Below, piece by piece: positions 8,321-16,122 of a stretch of 64,000 nucleotides of DNA. The notes beneath the pieces are model-generated. The model was not told the origin of the DNA, did no database searches, and worked only from the letters and a program-made list of their open reading frames with translations. Within the stretch, counting starts at the first letter, position 1. Every line of letters begins with the position of its first letter. The position numbers were made by a program, and so were the translations under genes. Source of the DNA: Pseudomonadota bacterium. Lineage in GTDB: Bacteria; Myxococcota_A; UBA796; SXON01. The stretch is taken from assembly GCA_005778355.1 (NCBI GenBank), contig SXON01000246.1, positions 22,454-86,453 on the forward strand, written 5' to 3'.

Positions 8321-9250
8321 ATGGAGCCCGTCTACCACCGCCTGCCCGTCGTCGATGCGGGCGGCATGGAGCTCCACCTGCCGATCTGCGACATCGGCCC
8401 CGGCCGCCCCCGGATGTGCGTGGTGGCGGGCATCCACGGCGACGAGCCCTCGCCGCTGGTGCTTGTCGACCGGCTGGTGATGGCGCTGCGGGATCGCGAG
8501 ATGCACGGCGCAGTGAGGGTCGTCGCCGCCGCGAACATGCCGGCGTTGTTGCAGCGCAGTCGCTGGAGCAGCTGGGACGAGGAAGACATGAACCGCATCG
8601 GCGACGGGGACGGCGGCCCCGCCGTCACCCGGCGACTCGCGGCGGCGGTGGTCGCCGCCTGCGAGGGCTGCACGCTCGCGGTCAACCTGCATAACTTCGT
8701 GATGCGCACCCCGCTCCTCGCGATCCAGCCACCTGGTCAGGATCGCGAGCGTCGCACGCGTCACGACGCCTACATCGGGGCTCTCGACCCGCACGTGGTG
8801 TGGGTCTTCGGCGACGGGCCCGACGACGTGCGCACCTTCGGCAGCAGCATCGACGCGGCCATCGAGCGTCGCGGCACCGACGTGCTCGCCGTCGAGATGT
8901 CCGACTTGCCCGAGCTCGACGAGCCGCTGTTGGCGCGGGGCATCGCCGGCCTCTTGCGCCTCGCCGCCCACCTCGGCTGCATCGACGACCGTGAACGGCC
9001 GGGCAAGCGCAACCGGGTGTACGTTCGTCGCCGCCTCGTGCGCGCCCCGGGTGCCGGCATCTTCGAGCCCATCGCGGCGCTGGGCGGTCAGGTCGCGGAA
9101 GACGATGTGGTCGGCGAGCTGATCCCGCTGGAACGCCCCGGCGCGCGCGTGCCGGTCCGTTCGCCCGAGCGCGGCTGGTTGATCCAGCGACTCGGGCGTC
9201 GTTTCGTCCGACCGGGCGACATGATCTTCACCGTCGGGCGCAGCGTCTAG
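8321..9250 (+). CDS. Succinylglutamate desuccinylase/aspartoacylase-family metallohydrolase
   Basis: A 309-residue member of the M14-like AstE/AspA family, zinc enzymes that cleave amide bonds of N-acylated amino acids. The zinc-binding motif AGIHGDEPS (H and E) is intact and the third ligand region reads LAVNLHNF. The C-terminal 90 residues (VYVRRRLVRAPGAGIFEP onward, ending PGDMIFTVG) resemble the small beta-rich domain common in this family. Start at ATG 8321 follows a purine-containing stretch 17 bases after the upstream stop. Two further paralogs lie 2-5 kb downstream on the other strand, but they lack zinc ligands, so this copy is the best candidate for an active enzyme. Confidence 0.85.
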   Translation: MEPVYHRLPVVDAGGMELHLPICDIGPGRPRMCVVAGIHGDEPSPLVLVDRLVMALRDREMHGAVRVVAAANMPALLQRSRWSSWDEEDMNRIGDGDGGPAVTRRLAAAVVAACEGCTLAVNLHNFVMRTPLLAIQPPGQDRERRTRHDAYIGALDPHVVWVFGDGPDDVRTFGSSIDAAIERRGTDVLAVEMSDLPELDEPLLARGIAGLLRLAAHLGCIDDRERPGKRNRVYVRRRLVRAPGAGIFEPIAALGGQVAEDDVVGELIPLERPGARVPVRSPERGWLIQRLGRRFVRPGDMIFTVGRSV

Positions 9251-9264
9251 AACTTGCCTGCGGC

Positions 9265-11391
9265 TCAGCCCGCGCGGGCTGCCGCGATCACCTCGTCGAG
9301 CGGGGCGGCGAGCTGCCCCGGGCGGGTGCGGGCGAGGGTCGCGAGCTGCAGGGCGAGCGCGCTGTCGCCGGCGTTGTAGGCATCCACCGCCACCGCGTAG
9401 AGCGCGTACACCCCGGCCTGGCCGTCGGGGTCGAGGCGGAAGGCGTCACGCGCGTGACTGGCCCGGGTGGCCAGATCGCCCTCGGCCTCGGCAACGGCGC
9501 CGTGGCAACGCGAGGCGACGGTGTTCACGTCGGCTTTGGTCGCCAGCCGGATGCACTCCGCGAGGCGCGCGTCGAGGCCGGTCGCCTTGGCGTCGTGATC
9601 GGCCAGCACCGCCGCGCCGTAGGCCCGGGCGTAGAGCTCGGCGTCCTCGACCTTGGCCGCCTCCTCGACGAAGGCCTTCCACCCCGAGCGGGACGCCTCC
9701 GCCTTGGCCACCACGAGCACGTTGTAGCGTGACCAGGCGGCAGAGCGGCGCGCGCGCAGCGCGTACTCCTTCTCCTCCAGCTTCTCGAAGCCCTCCCGCG
9801 CGGCGCTGAACTTCTTCTCGGCGCCCGCGAAGTCCGCCGTGCCGTAGAGGCCAAGCCCTTCGTCGTAGAGGCGGGAGGCAGCCACCATGGACTCCTGCCG
9901 CTTCACCAGGTCGGCCAGCCCCGCGTCGCTCGCGAGCTTGGCCACGTCGGCGTCGTGCCCGAGCAAAACGAGCGAGGCCGCGGCGTTCTCGCGAGCGATG
10001 CGTGCTAGGGTCGTCCCCCGCCCGCCTCCCACCGCCTCGGCCGCCGCCGCCGCCTCGGCGAAGCCGCGCAGGCCGTCTTCCAGGCGTCCCGCGCGCACCG
10101 CCGCGAGGCCTCTCGCGAGCTTGACGTGCGCCGGTCCCAGCCGGTCGCCCGCGGCGGCGAAGTAGCTCTCCGCCTTCCTGGCGGCGGCCGGGGCGCCGCT
10201 GGGCTCCTGCGCCTCGAGCGCGGCGGCGAGCTCCGTGGCGGCCCTCGCGGCATCGAGGTTGCGCCCGCGCTCCGCGTAGTAGGCGGCGGCCTGCGAGAGC
10301 GCCGACTTGGCGGTGCCGAGGTCGCCACGGCGCCCGGCGATGATCCCGCCCAGCTCGGCCTGCCGTGCCGCACCCAGCGGGTAGCTCATCGTGGCGAGCA
10401 CCACGCCGGCGCCCTGGTGCTCATCGGCGGCGGCGTCGACCAGCCCGTCGGCCAGGAGCGCGAAGCCGAGCTCGCAGCGGGCGTCGACCTCCACCACCCG
10501 GTAGCCGCCCTCGCGGGCCACCTTGGCCGCGGCGCGCTGCGTGTCGGCTGCGGGGCCGAGGCGACCAGCCAGCGACTGCACCAGGCCCAGGTTGACCAGT
10601 GCCGCCGCGTGCTCGCGCACGAGCCCCGCCTCACGCGCCTGGGTGGCCGCGTCGGCCAGCTTCCGGGCCGCCTCGTCGAGTCGACCCTCGGCACGGTCCA
10701 CCGCGGCCAGGTCGAGCGTGGCGACGAGCCGATCACGACGCGTGGTGGCCCGGGCCAGCGCCGCGTCGCCGGTCTTGCGCGCCTCGCCCGTGGCGCCCTT
10801 GCCGAGCAGGCCGCCCACGCCCGCGTCGGTGCCGCCGAGCGCGGCTAGGCCCTGCCGCGTGGCCGTCGCGAGCGCCGTGAGTTCGGGGTCGCCCGCGTCG
10901 CGCGCCAGGGCCTCCGCGGTGTCGAGCTCCTTGCTCGCGCGCCCCGGGTCGCCTGCGTCGAGGTGAGCCAGAGCGAGGTTGTTCGCCGCCCGCGCCTCGC
11001 TCGCCGGTCGCCCCGCCGAACGTGCCGCTTTCTTGGCCTCTTCCAGGCGGGCCACGCCCTCCGCGAGCCTGCCGCTGTCCACCAGCACCAGGCCGAGCAC
11101 GTTGAGCGCGGCGCTGTCCCGCGGGGCTTGTCGAGCGGCGTCCTCGGCGGCCACGCGGGCGGCCCTCAAGTCACCCGCCTCGTAGAGCGCCACCGCCTGC
11201 GCGGTCCGCGCCGCCGCGCCGCCACCGGCTTCGGCGAGCGATCCGTAGAGCGTGGCGGCCTCGTCGAACTTGCCCCCGCGAAGCGCGGCAAGCGCCTCGT
11301 CCACCGTGGCGCGGGCGCTGTCGGCCACCTCGATCTCGCCCACTTCCACGGCGGCGTCGAGGGCAAAGGCGAGGGCGGCGAGGATGAGCAT
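9265..11391 (-). CDS. Exported TPR-repeat protein
   Basis: A 708-residue, extremely alanine-rich protein beginning with a hydrophobic signal-like stretch (MLILAALAFALDAA). The body is a series of helix-turn-helix repeats with the tetratricopeptide pattern, for example ARTAQAVALYEAGDLRAAR and NNLALAHLDAGDPGRA. It is probably a periplasmic or envelope scaffold for protein-protein contacts; no catalytic domain was seen. It is followed on the same strand side by the aspartoacylase-like genes (46 bases upstream), so it may belong to their operon as the last gene. Confidence 0.8.
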   Translation of the reverse strand: MLILAALAFALDAAVEVGEIEVADSARATVDEALAALRGGKFDEAATLYGSLAEAGGGAAARTAQAVALYEAGDLRAARVAAEDAARQAPRDSAALNVLGLVLVDSGRLAEGVARLEEAKKAARSAGRPASEARAANNLALAHLDAGDPGRASKELDTAEALARDAGDPELTALATATRQGLAALGGTDAGVGGLLGKGATGEARKTGDAALARATTRRDRLVATLDLAAVDRAEGRLDEAARKLADAATQAREAGLVREHAAALVNLGLVQSLAGRLGPAADTQRAAAKVAREGGYRVVEVDARCELGFALLADGLVDAAADEHQGAGVVLATMSYPLGAARQAELGGIIAGRRGDLGTAKSALSQAAAYYAERGRNLDAARAATELAAALEAQEPSGAPAAARKAESYFAAAGDRLGPAHVKLARGLAAVRAGRLEDGLRGFAEAAAAAEAVGGGRGTTLARIARENAAASLVLLGHDADVAKLASDAGLADLVKRQESMVAASRLYDEGLGLYGTADFAGAEKKFSAAREGFEKLEEKEYALRARRSAAWSRYNVLVVAKAEASRSGWKAFVEEAAKVEDAELYARAYGAAVLADHDAKATGLDARLAECIRLATKADVNTVASRCHGAVAEAEGDLATRASHARDAFRLDPDGQAGVYALYAVAVDAYNAGDSALALQLATLARTRPGQLAAPLDEVIAAARAG

Positions 11392-11437
11392 GTCGGGGCG
11401 CTATCGCATCGACACGCCGGCGGGCCGAGCGGTTCCC

Positions 11438-12328
11438 TCAGCCGGACTCGGCCACCCGGACCACGAGTTCCCGCGCGTGCACCATCGGGTAGGTGCGCAC
11501 CGCGAGCACGACGCCGCTGCGGCTGGCGTGCAGGGTCTCCAGCGGGTCGCCACCCATCGGGCTGCGGACCAATCCCAGCAGAGCCCCGCCGACGATTCGA
11601 TCACCGGGACGCACCTCGGGAACAAAGAAACCGCCTGCCCCAGAGCGATACTCGCGCACTTCTGTGGTCACGACGGTTGGCGCGCCCGAGTCCGGCGGGG
11701 CGACCACCCCGGCGTGGGCCACCACCCGCAGGATGGCGGTCGCCATGGCCCGCGCCGCGTCGAGGTCGAGCTGGCCGGCCCGGCCTCCCCGGAGCACCAG
11801 CGCCGTCCTTCCCGCAGCGCGCCAGGCGCCGACGAGCCCCTCGTCGAAGCGATCGGTAGCGCGGCGCCAGGTGACCGGCAGCCCGGCGGCGGCGGCCAGA
11901 TCCAGAGACGGCCCTGAGATGGGCGTCCTCGCGTGGGGGGCCTCGTGCACCACGTTGCTGCCGGTCTGCACGTCGATGCAGATATCGGCCTCCGTGGCGG
12001 CGAGCACGGCAGCGGCGACCCTCTCCACCGGGCTCCCCGACTCGTCGCCAGGGAAGGCCTCGTTGAGATCGCGATCGTCGAAGGGCCAGCGTTTCTTGCC
12101 CTCGTCCGCGGCAAAGGTGTTCACGCAGGGCAAGAGGTGCACGATGCCGCGCGGCCGCTGGACACGCAGCACGCCGGCCACGAGGTTGACCGCATAGACG
12201 CCGTTCACCTCGTTACCGTGCACGGCGGCGGTCACGGCGATGCTCGGCCCACCGCCCTGGCCGAAGCTGAGGCGGTGCAGCACGTACTCGCCGCGGTAGG
12301 GCGACTCGAGACGGAAGACGCCGGTCAC
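11438..12328 (-). CDS. Aspartoacylase/succinylglutamate desuccinylase-like protein, one zinc ligand altered
   Basis: A 296-residue member of the AstE/AspA fold. The first zinc motif is present (AAVHGNEVNG: H and E), but the position expected to hold the third ligand, usually DLHTG, reads DVQTG, replacing His with Gln. The C-terminal domain ends in the usual beta-rich segment with VRPGDRIVGGALLGLV. Activity is therefore uncertain. The GTG start at 12328 overlaps the upstream stop as GTGA, indicating translational coupling with the next paralog. The ORF-track N-terminus to 12490 is a low-complexity read-through of the neighbour and was rejected. Confidence 0.78.
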   Translation of the reverse strand: MTGVFRLESPYRGEYVLHRLSFGQGGGPSIAVTAAVHGNEVNGVYAVNLVAGVLRVQRPRGIVHLLPCVNTFAADEGKKRWPFDDRDLNEAFPGDESGSPVERVAAAVLAATEADICIDVQTGSNVVHEAPHARTPISGPSLDLAAAAGLPVTWRRATDRFDEGLVGAWRAAGRTALVLRGGRAGQLDLDAARAMATAILRVVAHAGVVAPPDSGAPTVVTTEVREYRSGAGGFFVPEVRPGDRIVGGALLGLVRSPMGGDPLETLHASRSGVVLAVRTYPMVHARELVVRVAESG

Positions 12329-13245
12329 TGGGCCACCACGCGGGCCACGAGGTTGCCCGGGTACACCACCGGCTGCTCTCGTTGCGCCAGGACGCGTCCC
12401 CGGGCGGGTGAGAGGATGCTCTCGCGCACCTCGCCCGTCACCGGCTCCACCACCTCGCCGAGGACGTCCCCCTCCTTCACCTCGGCCCACACGCCGACGA
12501 GCGGCAAGAAAAGCCCGCCGCGACCCGCGCGCACCGCCACCACCCCGCCATCGTCCACGACGAGCGGCCGCTGGATCGCCGCCCAGTGGAAGGGAAGGTC
12601 GTCCTCGGGGAGGATGCCCATCACCGCGAGCATGTTGAGCACGCCGTCGGACAGCTCCAGGCCCACGCCCTCGGTGAGCCGGTTACCCACGCCGCCCTCG
12701 AGCGAGATGAGCGAGGGGACGGCCTCCGCCAAGGAACCGTCGGTGGCCTCGTCGCGACGCCAGAGTACGCGCGCGTTGCAGGCGGTGGCACGCTCGATGG
12801 CCTCGGCCTGTTCCGGGTGCACCCGCGCCTGGGCGGCCTGTCGGAAGGCGGGGTGGGCCCCGCGCAGCTCCACCACCTGGTCGGCCCCGCGGACCGCCTC
12901 GACGATCGCGTGGGCCACGCGGTCGGGCGCGTGGCCGTCGGCTCGCCCGGGGAAACGCCGGTCGAGGTCGACGTCGAAGCCCGGCCAGGCGCGGGCGCCG
13001 AGGTGCGCCGCCAGCGGGTTGACGCAAGGGAGCAGGTCGACGGTACCGCGCAGGCGCTCGTGGACCGCCATCAGGTGACGCCCCGCGGCGTGGAGGATGC
13101 GCGTGCCCTCGGGCGTGTCGCCCCGCACGCCCGCGACGAGCACCACGCGCGGCCCCTCGCCGCTCCAGAAACGGCGTCGCAACACCGCCACGTCTTCGCC
13201 GCTGGGCAGCTCGATCGCGCAGATCGGCTCGATGGTATGAGACAC
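12325..13245 (-). CDS. Degenerate aspartoacylase-like protein, zinc ligands lost
   Basis: A 306-residue paralog of the adjacent and the 8.3 kb aspartoacylase-like proteins. The aligned zinc motif reads AGVRGDTPEG, so the family's His and Glu are Arg and Thr. The third ligand region reads ELRGAHP, again without the expected His. The overall fold signature is kept, including DLLPCVNP and the C-terminal GDVLGEV segment. It is thus probably a catalytically dead paralog or has a new role, perhaps as partner of the coupled downstream gene. GTG start at 13245 is 9 bases behind a good TATGAT hexamer. It overlaps the divergent lipase start by 9 bases. Confidence 0.72.
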   Translation of the reverse strand: MSHTIEPICAIELPSGEDVAVLRRRFWSGEGPRVVLVAGVRGDTPEGTRILHAAGRHLMAVHERLRGTVDLLPCVNPLAAHLGARAWPGFDVDLDRRFPGRADGHAPDRVAHAIVEAVRGADQVVELRGAHPAFRQAAQARVHPEQAEAIERATACNARVLWRRDEATDGSLAEAVPSLISLEGGVGNRLTEGVGLELSDGVLNMLAVMGILPEDDLPFHWAAIQRPLVVDDGGVVAVRAGRGGLFLPLVGVWAEVKEGDVLGEVVEPVTGEVRESILSPARGRVLAQREQPVVYPGNLVARVVAQ

Positions 13246-14076
13246 GTGCGAGGGATCATAGCAAATCTGCGGGTTACGGCGCGGGTCGTGGTCAACCGTC
13301 CCACGAGCCCCGTGAACGCCTACCGCGCGCTGCGCGACCAGCTCGGCAGCCTCCGCAGCGTCTACGCGCGGAGCAATCGCATCGTTCGTCGCGACGACTT
13401 CGCGCAGTACGACGAGACGGTCCTCCTGCTGCACGGCTTCTTCCAGACCCGAAACGTCTGGGAAGTCATGGAGGATCGCCTCCGCTACGACGGCTTCGGG
13501 GTGTTCTCCTTCGACCTCGGCGGCCTCTTGCGCCGGTTCAACACCCGGCGCCCCCGTGATCTCGCCGAGATGGTGGGCGAGAAGCTGGAGCGCATCTGCA
13601 CCCGCACGGGGCTGCGCGCGTTCCACATCGTGGGGCACAGCAAGGGCGGCCTCATCGCGCGCGAGTACGTGCAGCACCTCGGCGGGGAGCCTCGGGTGAA
13701 GTCGGTGGTCACGCTCGGCACGCCCCACCACGGCACGCCCACGGCGGCGCTTGGGCTCACCCTGATGGGCCTGGGCGTGCTGTCGCGTTCCCCCTACGAT
13801 CTGCTGCCCAACAGCGACTTCGTGCGCAAGCTCAAGGCCGACACCTTCCCCGCCACCGTGCCGCTGGTGAGCGTACACAGCCGACACGACGTGGTCTGCC
13901 CCTGGTGGGCGAGCGTGCTGGTGCCAAAGCCGGGCGAGAGCTCGATGAAGAACCGGCCGGTGCAGGGGGTCGGACACACCGCGCTCACTTACGACCCAGG
14001 TGTCTACCACATCGTTCGCAACGAGCTCCGCGAGGCGGGAGACGTCTGGAAGTCGCGACAGCAGATCGCGGGATAG
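13237..14076 (+). CDS. Lipase/esterase of the alpha/beta hydrolase fold
   Basis: A 279-residue protein resembling triacylglycerol lipases and PGAP1-like hydrolases. It shows LLLHGFFQTRNVW at the oxyanion hole, the nucleophile elbow HIVGHSKGG, VVTLGTPHHGTP after it, the acid region SVHSRHDVVCP and a histidine at GVGHTALTY. The order and spacing suit a lipase; a cell-wall or polyester substrate cannot be excluded. No signal peptide is evident. The ATG at 13237 gives MRHVRG; a GTG at 13246 is also possible. Divergent from the degenerate aspartoacylase with overlapping 5' ends, and followed after 4 bases by the convergent biotin-carboxylase-like gene. Confidence 0.82.
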   Translation: MRHVRGIIANLRVTARVVVNRPTSPVNAYRALRDQLGSLRSVYARSNRIVRRDDFAQYDETVLLLHGFFQTRNVWEVMEDRLRYDGFGVFSFDLGGLLRRFNTRRPRDLAEMVGEKLERICTRTGLRAFHIVGHSKGGLIAREYVQHLGGEPRVKSVVTLGTPHHGTPTAALGLTLMGLGVLSRSPYDLLPNSDFVRKLKADTFPATVPLVSVHSRHDVVCPWWASVLVPKPGESSMKNRPVQGVGHTALTYDPGVYHIVRNELREAGDVWKSRQQIAG

Positions 14077-14080
14077 CGCG

Positions 14081-15367
14081 CTAGCGGTCGGTGACCTTCG
14101 CCGAGGTGGCGCCGTCCCACACCGCGCGGTCGGCGAGCATTTCCAAGCAGGCACCGAGGTCGCTCGTGACGCCGTCGATCTTCACCGCTTCCAAGGTGGC
14201 GCGGGCGCGGACCAGCGCGGCGTGGCGCGTGGGGGCCTTCGCGCGTACCCGCATGAGCACCGGGTCGCGCGCGGGGTCGACCGAGGAGCGCACGGCGAGC
14301 ACGGTGTCGATCCCCGCGGCGTCGGGCACCACCAGCTTCTTCACCTTCCCCGCCTTCAGCGCCGACACCACCACCTCGATGGCGTGTCCCTTGAGCTCCA
14401 CGTCGGACTGGTCCCAGCCGAGTTCCTCGCCCGAGGCGATCGACACCTGCGCGCCCACCAGGTCGACACCGTAGACCATGTCGTGCAGGCCGAAACCCTC
14501 GGGCAGCCCCGCGTCGACATCGCTGAACCAGGGTCGCCCATCGGGACCCACGAGGAAGTGGACGGCAGCGACGCCGAGAAAACGCCAGGCGGCGAGGAAG
14601 TCTGCGGCCGCCGGGCAAAGCCGCTCGCGGAGTGCCGCGTCGACCCCGGGCGACGGGCACTCGCGCAGGCGCGCCCCGCCCGCGCCCCGCTGCGAAGCCT
14701 CGTGTTCCCCCACGTGCACCGCGTTGCCCACGCCGTCGCCGATCACCACCACCACCACGTGCCGCGCCGACGCGAGCGCACGCTCCACGAAGCCGCCGGC
14801 GGGACCGAAGCCCTCGACGGCCTTTTCCGCGGTCGCGACGTCGTGCGCCACCGTGGTGCGGCCCAGCGCGCGGCGGCCACTGCGTACCACCACGGGGAAA
14901 CCGAAGCGCTCGCACCAGGACCCCACGTCGCCCGGCTCGTGCAAGAGCGGCGACGAGGGCAAGAGCTCGAGTCCCGCGTCGCGCGCGCGGTGGCGCGCCA
15001 CGGCTCGGTCGGTGGTCCATTCGAGGTCGTCGAGCCGGGGGCCGAGCCAGGCGAGGCCCACGTTGTGGACGATCCGCGCAAACTCGACGTTGCGACTCAT
15101 CCCGTGGAAGCCGGGGTGCACCGCGTCGGCGCCCGAGTCGAGCGCAGCGGTGACCAGTCCGACGGCGTCCATGTAGGGGTCGCCCACCTGGGACGGCGGG
15201 ATGCGCACCGCGTAGGCCGCCTCGTCGAGGTGGGCCGCCTCGGCGTCTTCGTCGGAGAAGACCGCGACCGACTCGAGCCCCGCCGCCTCGACGGCTCGTA
15301 CGAGGCGGGCGCCCACCTCGCCGCGGTCGGCCACCAGCACTCGCGAGATCGTGCGGGGTTCGAGCAC
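14081..15367 (-). CDS. Biotin carboxylase-like ATP-grasp protein with degenerate active site
   Basis: A 428-residue protein aligned by eye over its whole length with biotin carboxylase (AccC/PccA). The N-terminus RVLVADRGEVGARLVRA matches VLIANRGEIA..., and ADAVHPGFHGMSRN matches the DAIHPGYGFLSEN motif. GVDLVGAQVSIASGEEL matches the GVDLVKEQ region. The central active-site block, normally EMNTRIQVEHPVTE, here reads about DVDAGLPEGFGLHD, losing the Asn, Arg, Gln, Glu and His. The Lys in the substrate loop (RRxQK) is also gone. It is probably not a carboxylase. A GTG start at 15367 lies 6 bases after TAACTT with no ribosome binding site, suggesting a leaderless mRNA. Confidence 0.78.
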   Translation of the reverse strand: MLEPRTISRVLVADRGEVGARLVRAVEAAGLESVAVFSDEDAEAAHLDEAAYAVRIPPSQVGDPYMDAVGLVTAALDSGADAVHPGFHGMSRNVEFARIVHNVGLAWLGPRLDDLEWTTDRAVARHRARDAGLELLPSSPLLHEPGDVGSWCERFGFPVVVRSGRRALGRTTVAHDVATAEKAVEGFGPAGGFVERALASARHVVVVVIGDGVGNAVHVGEHEASQRGAGGARLRECPSPGVDAALRERLCPAAADFLAAWRFLGVAAVHFLVGPDGRPWFSDVDAGLPEGFGLHDMVYGVDLVGAQVSIASGEELGWDQSDVELKGHAIEVVVSALKAGKVKKLVVPDAAGIDTVLAVRSSVDPARDPVLMRVRAKAPTRHAALVRARATLEAVKIDGVTSDLGACLEMLADRAVWDGATSAKVTDR

Positions 15368-15388
15368 GACAGGAAGTTAGCCGGTGCC

Positions 15389-16087
15389 ATGCGGGTGAGC
15401 ATCATCGGCGCCGGCCGCCTCGGTCGCACGCTGGCCGCTTGCCTTCCGGGTTCCACGCTTTGTCGCCGTGGAGAAACAATCCCGCGGGCCGATGTGTACT
15501 GGCTCGCGGTGCGCGACGCTGACATCGGCGGCGTGAAGCTGCCGCGCGGCGGCGTGGCGCTGCACAGCTCGGGCGCGCTCGGCCCCGACGCCATCCCTCG
15601 CCATGGTGAGCGCGGGGTCCTGCATCCGCTGATGACCTTTCCCGGCCCCGAGCTGGGCCTTCCTCGCCTGGCGGTTCACGCGCGCGTGGAGGGCACCCCG
15701 CGGGCCGTGGCCGCGGCGGAGGCGCTCGCCTTGCGGCTCGGCTGGAAGAGCTTCCACTTCCACGGTGATCGCGCGCGCTACCACGCGGCGGCGGTGATGG
15801 TGAGCGGCCTCGCCGGCGCCTTGTTCTGCGCAGCCGCCGAGGAGCTCGCGGCCGCGAGCGGCATGAGCGTCGCCGAGGCGCGTCAACTGCTCTTTCCCCT
15901 CGCCGCCGAGAGCCTGGAGCGTGCCGCGCAGGGCGGTCCCGCGGTGCTCACCGGCCCCGCTGCGCGTGGTGACGTCGCGACGATGGATGGGCACGTCCGC
16001 GTCATCGACCCGGCGCACCGCGCCGTTTACGAGAGTTTATCGGCGTTGATGCTGTGTGGACGCACGAAGCCTCCGCCAAGTGCCTGA
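15389..16087 (+). CDS. Rossmann-fold DUF2520 domain protein
   Basis: A 232-residue protein with an N-terminal nucleotide-binding motif (VSIIGAGRLGRTLA) and a helical C-terminal half. The HSSGALGP and GVLHPLMTFP segments match the two-domain family annotated as Rossmann-like plus DUF2520, relatives of ketopantoate reductase and F420 oxidoreductases. A reductase role with NADP is likely, but substrate is unknown. The ATG at 15389 begins directly at the Rossmann strand, as is usual for the family. It is divergent from the biotin-carboxylase-like gene with 21 bases between starts. Confidence 0.8.
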   Translation: MRVSIIGAGRLGRTLAACLPGSTLCRRGETIPRADVYWLAVRDADIGGVKLPRGGVALHSSGALGPDAIPRHGERGVLHPLMTFPGPELGLPRLAVHARVEGTPRAVAAAEALALRLGWKSFHFHGDRARYHAAAVMVSGLAGALFCAAAEELAAASGMSVAEARQLLFPLAAESLERAAQGGPAVLTGPAARGDVATMDGHVRVIDPAHRAVYESLSALMLCGRTKPPPSA

Positions 16088-16122
16088 GGCGACGCAACCC
16101 GACCCGGAGATAGAATCTCGGG

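Noticed and set aside
12586-13236. N-terminal extension of the lipase ORF
   Set aside because: It is antisense to the degenerate aspartoacylase gene and lacks protein-like composition; the lipase starts at about 13237.
14000-15388. N-terminal extension of the DUF2520 ORF
   Set aside because: Reads across the opposite-strand biotin-carboxylase-like gene; the Rossmann strand starts at MRVSIIGAG.
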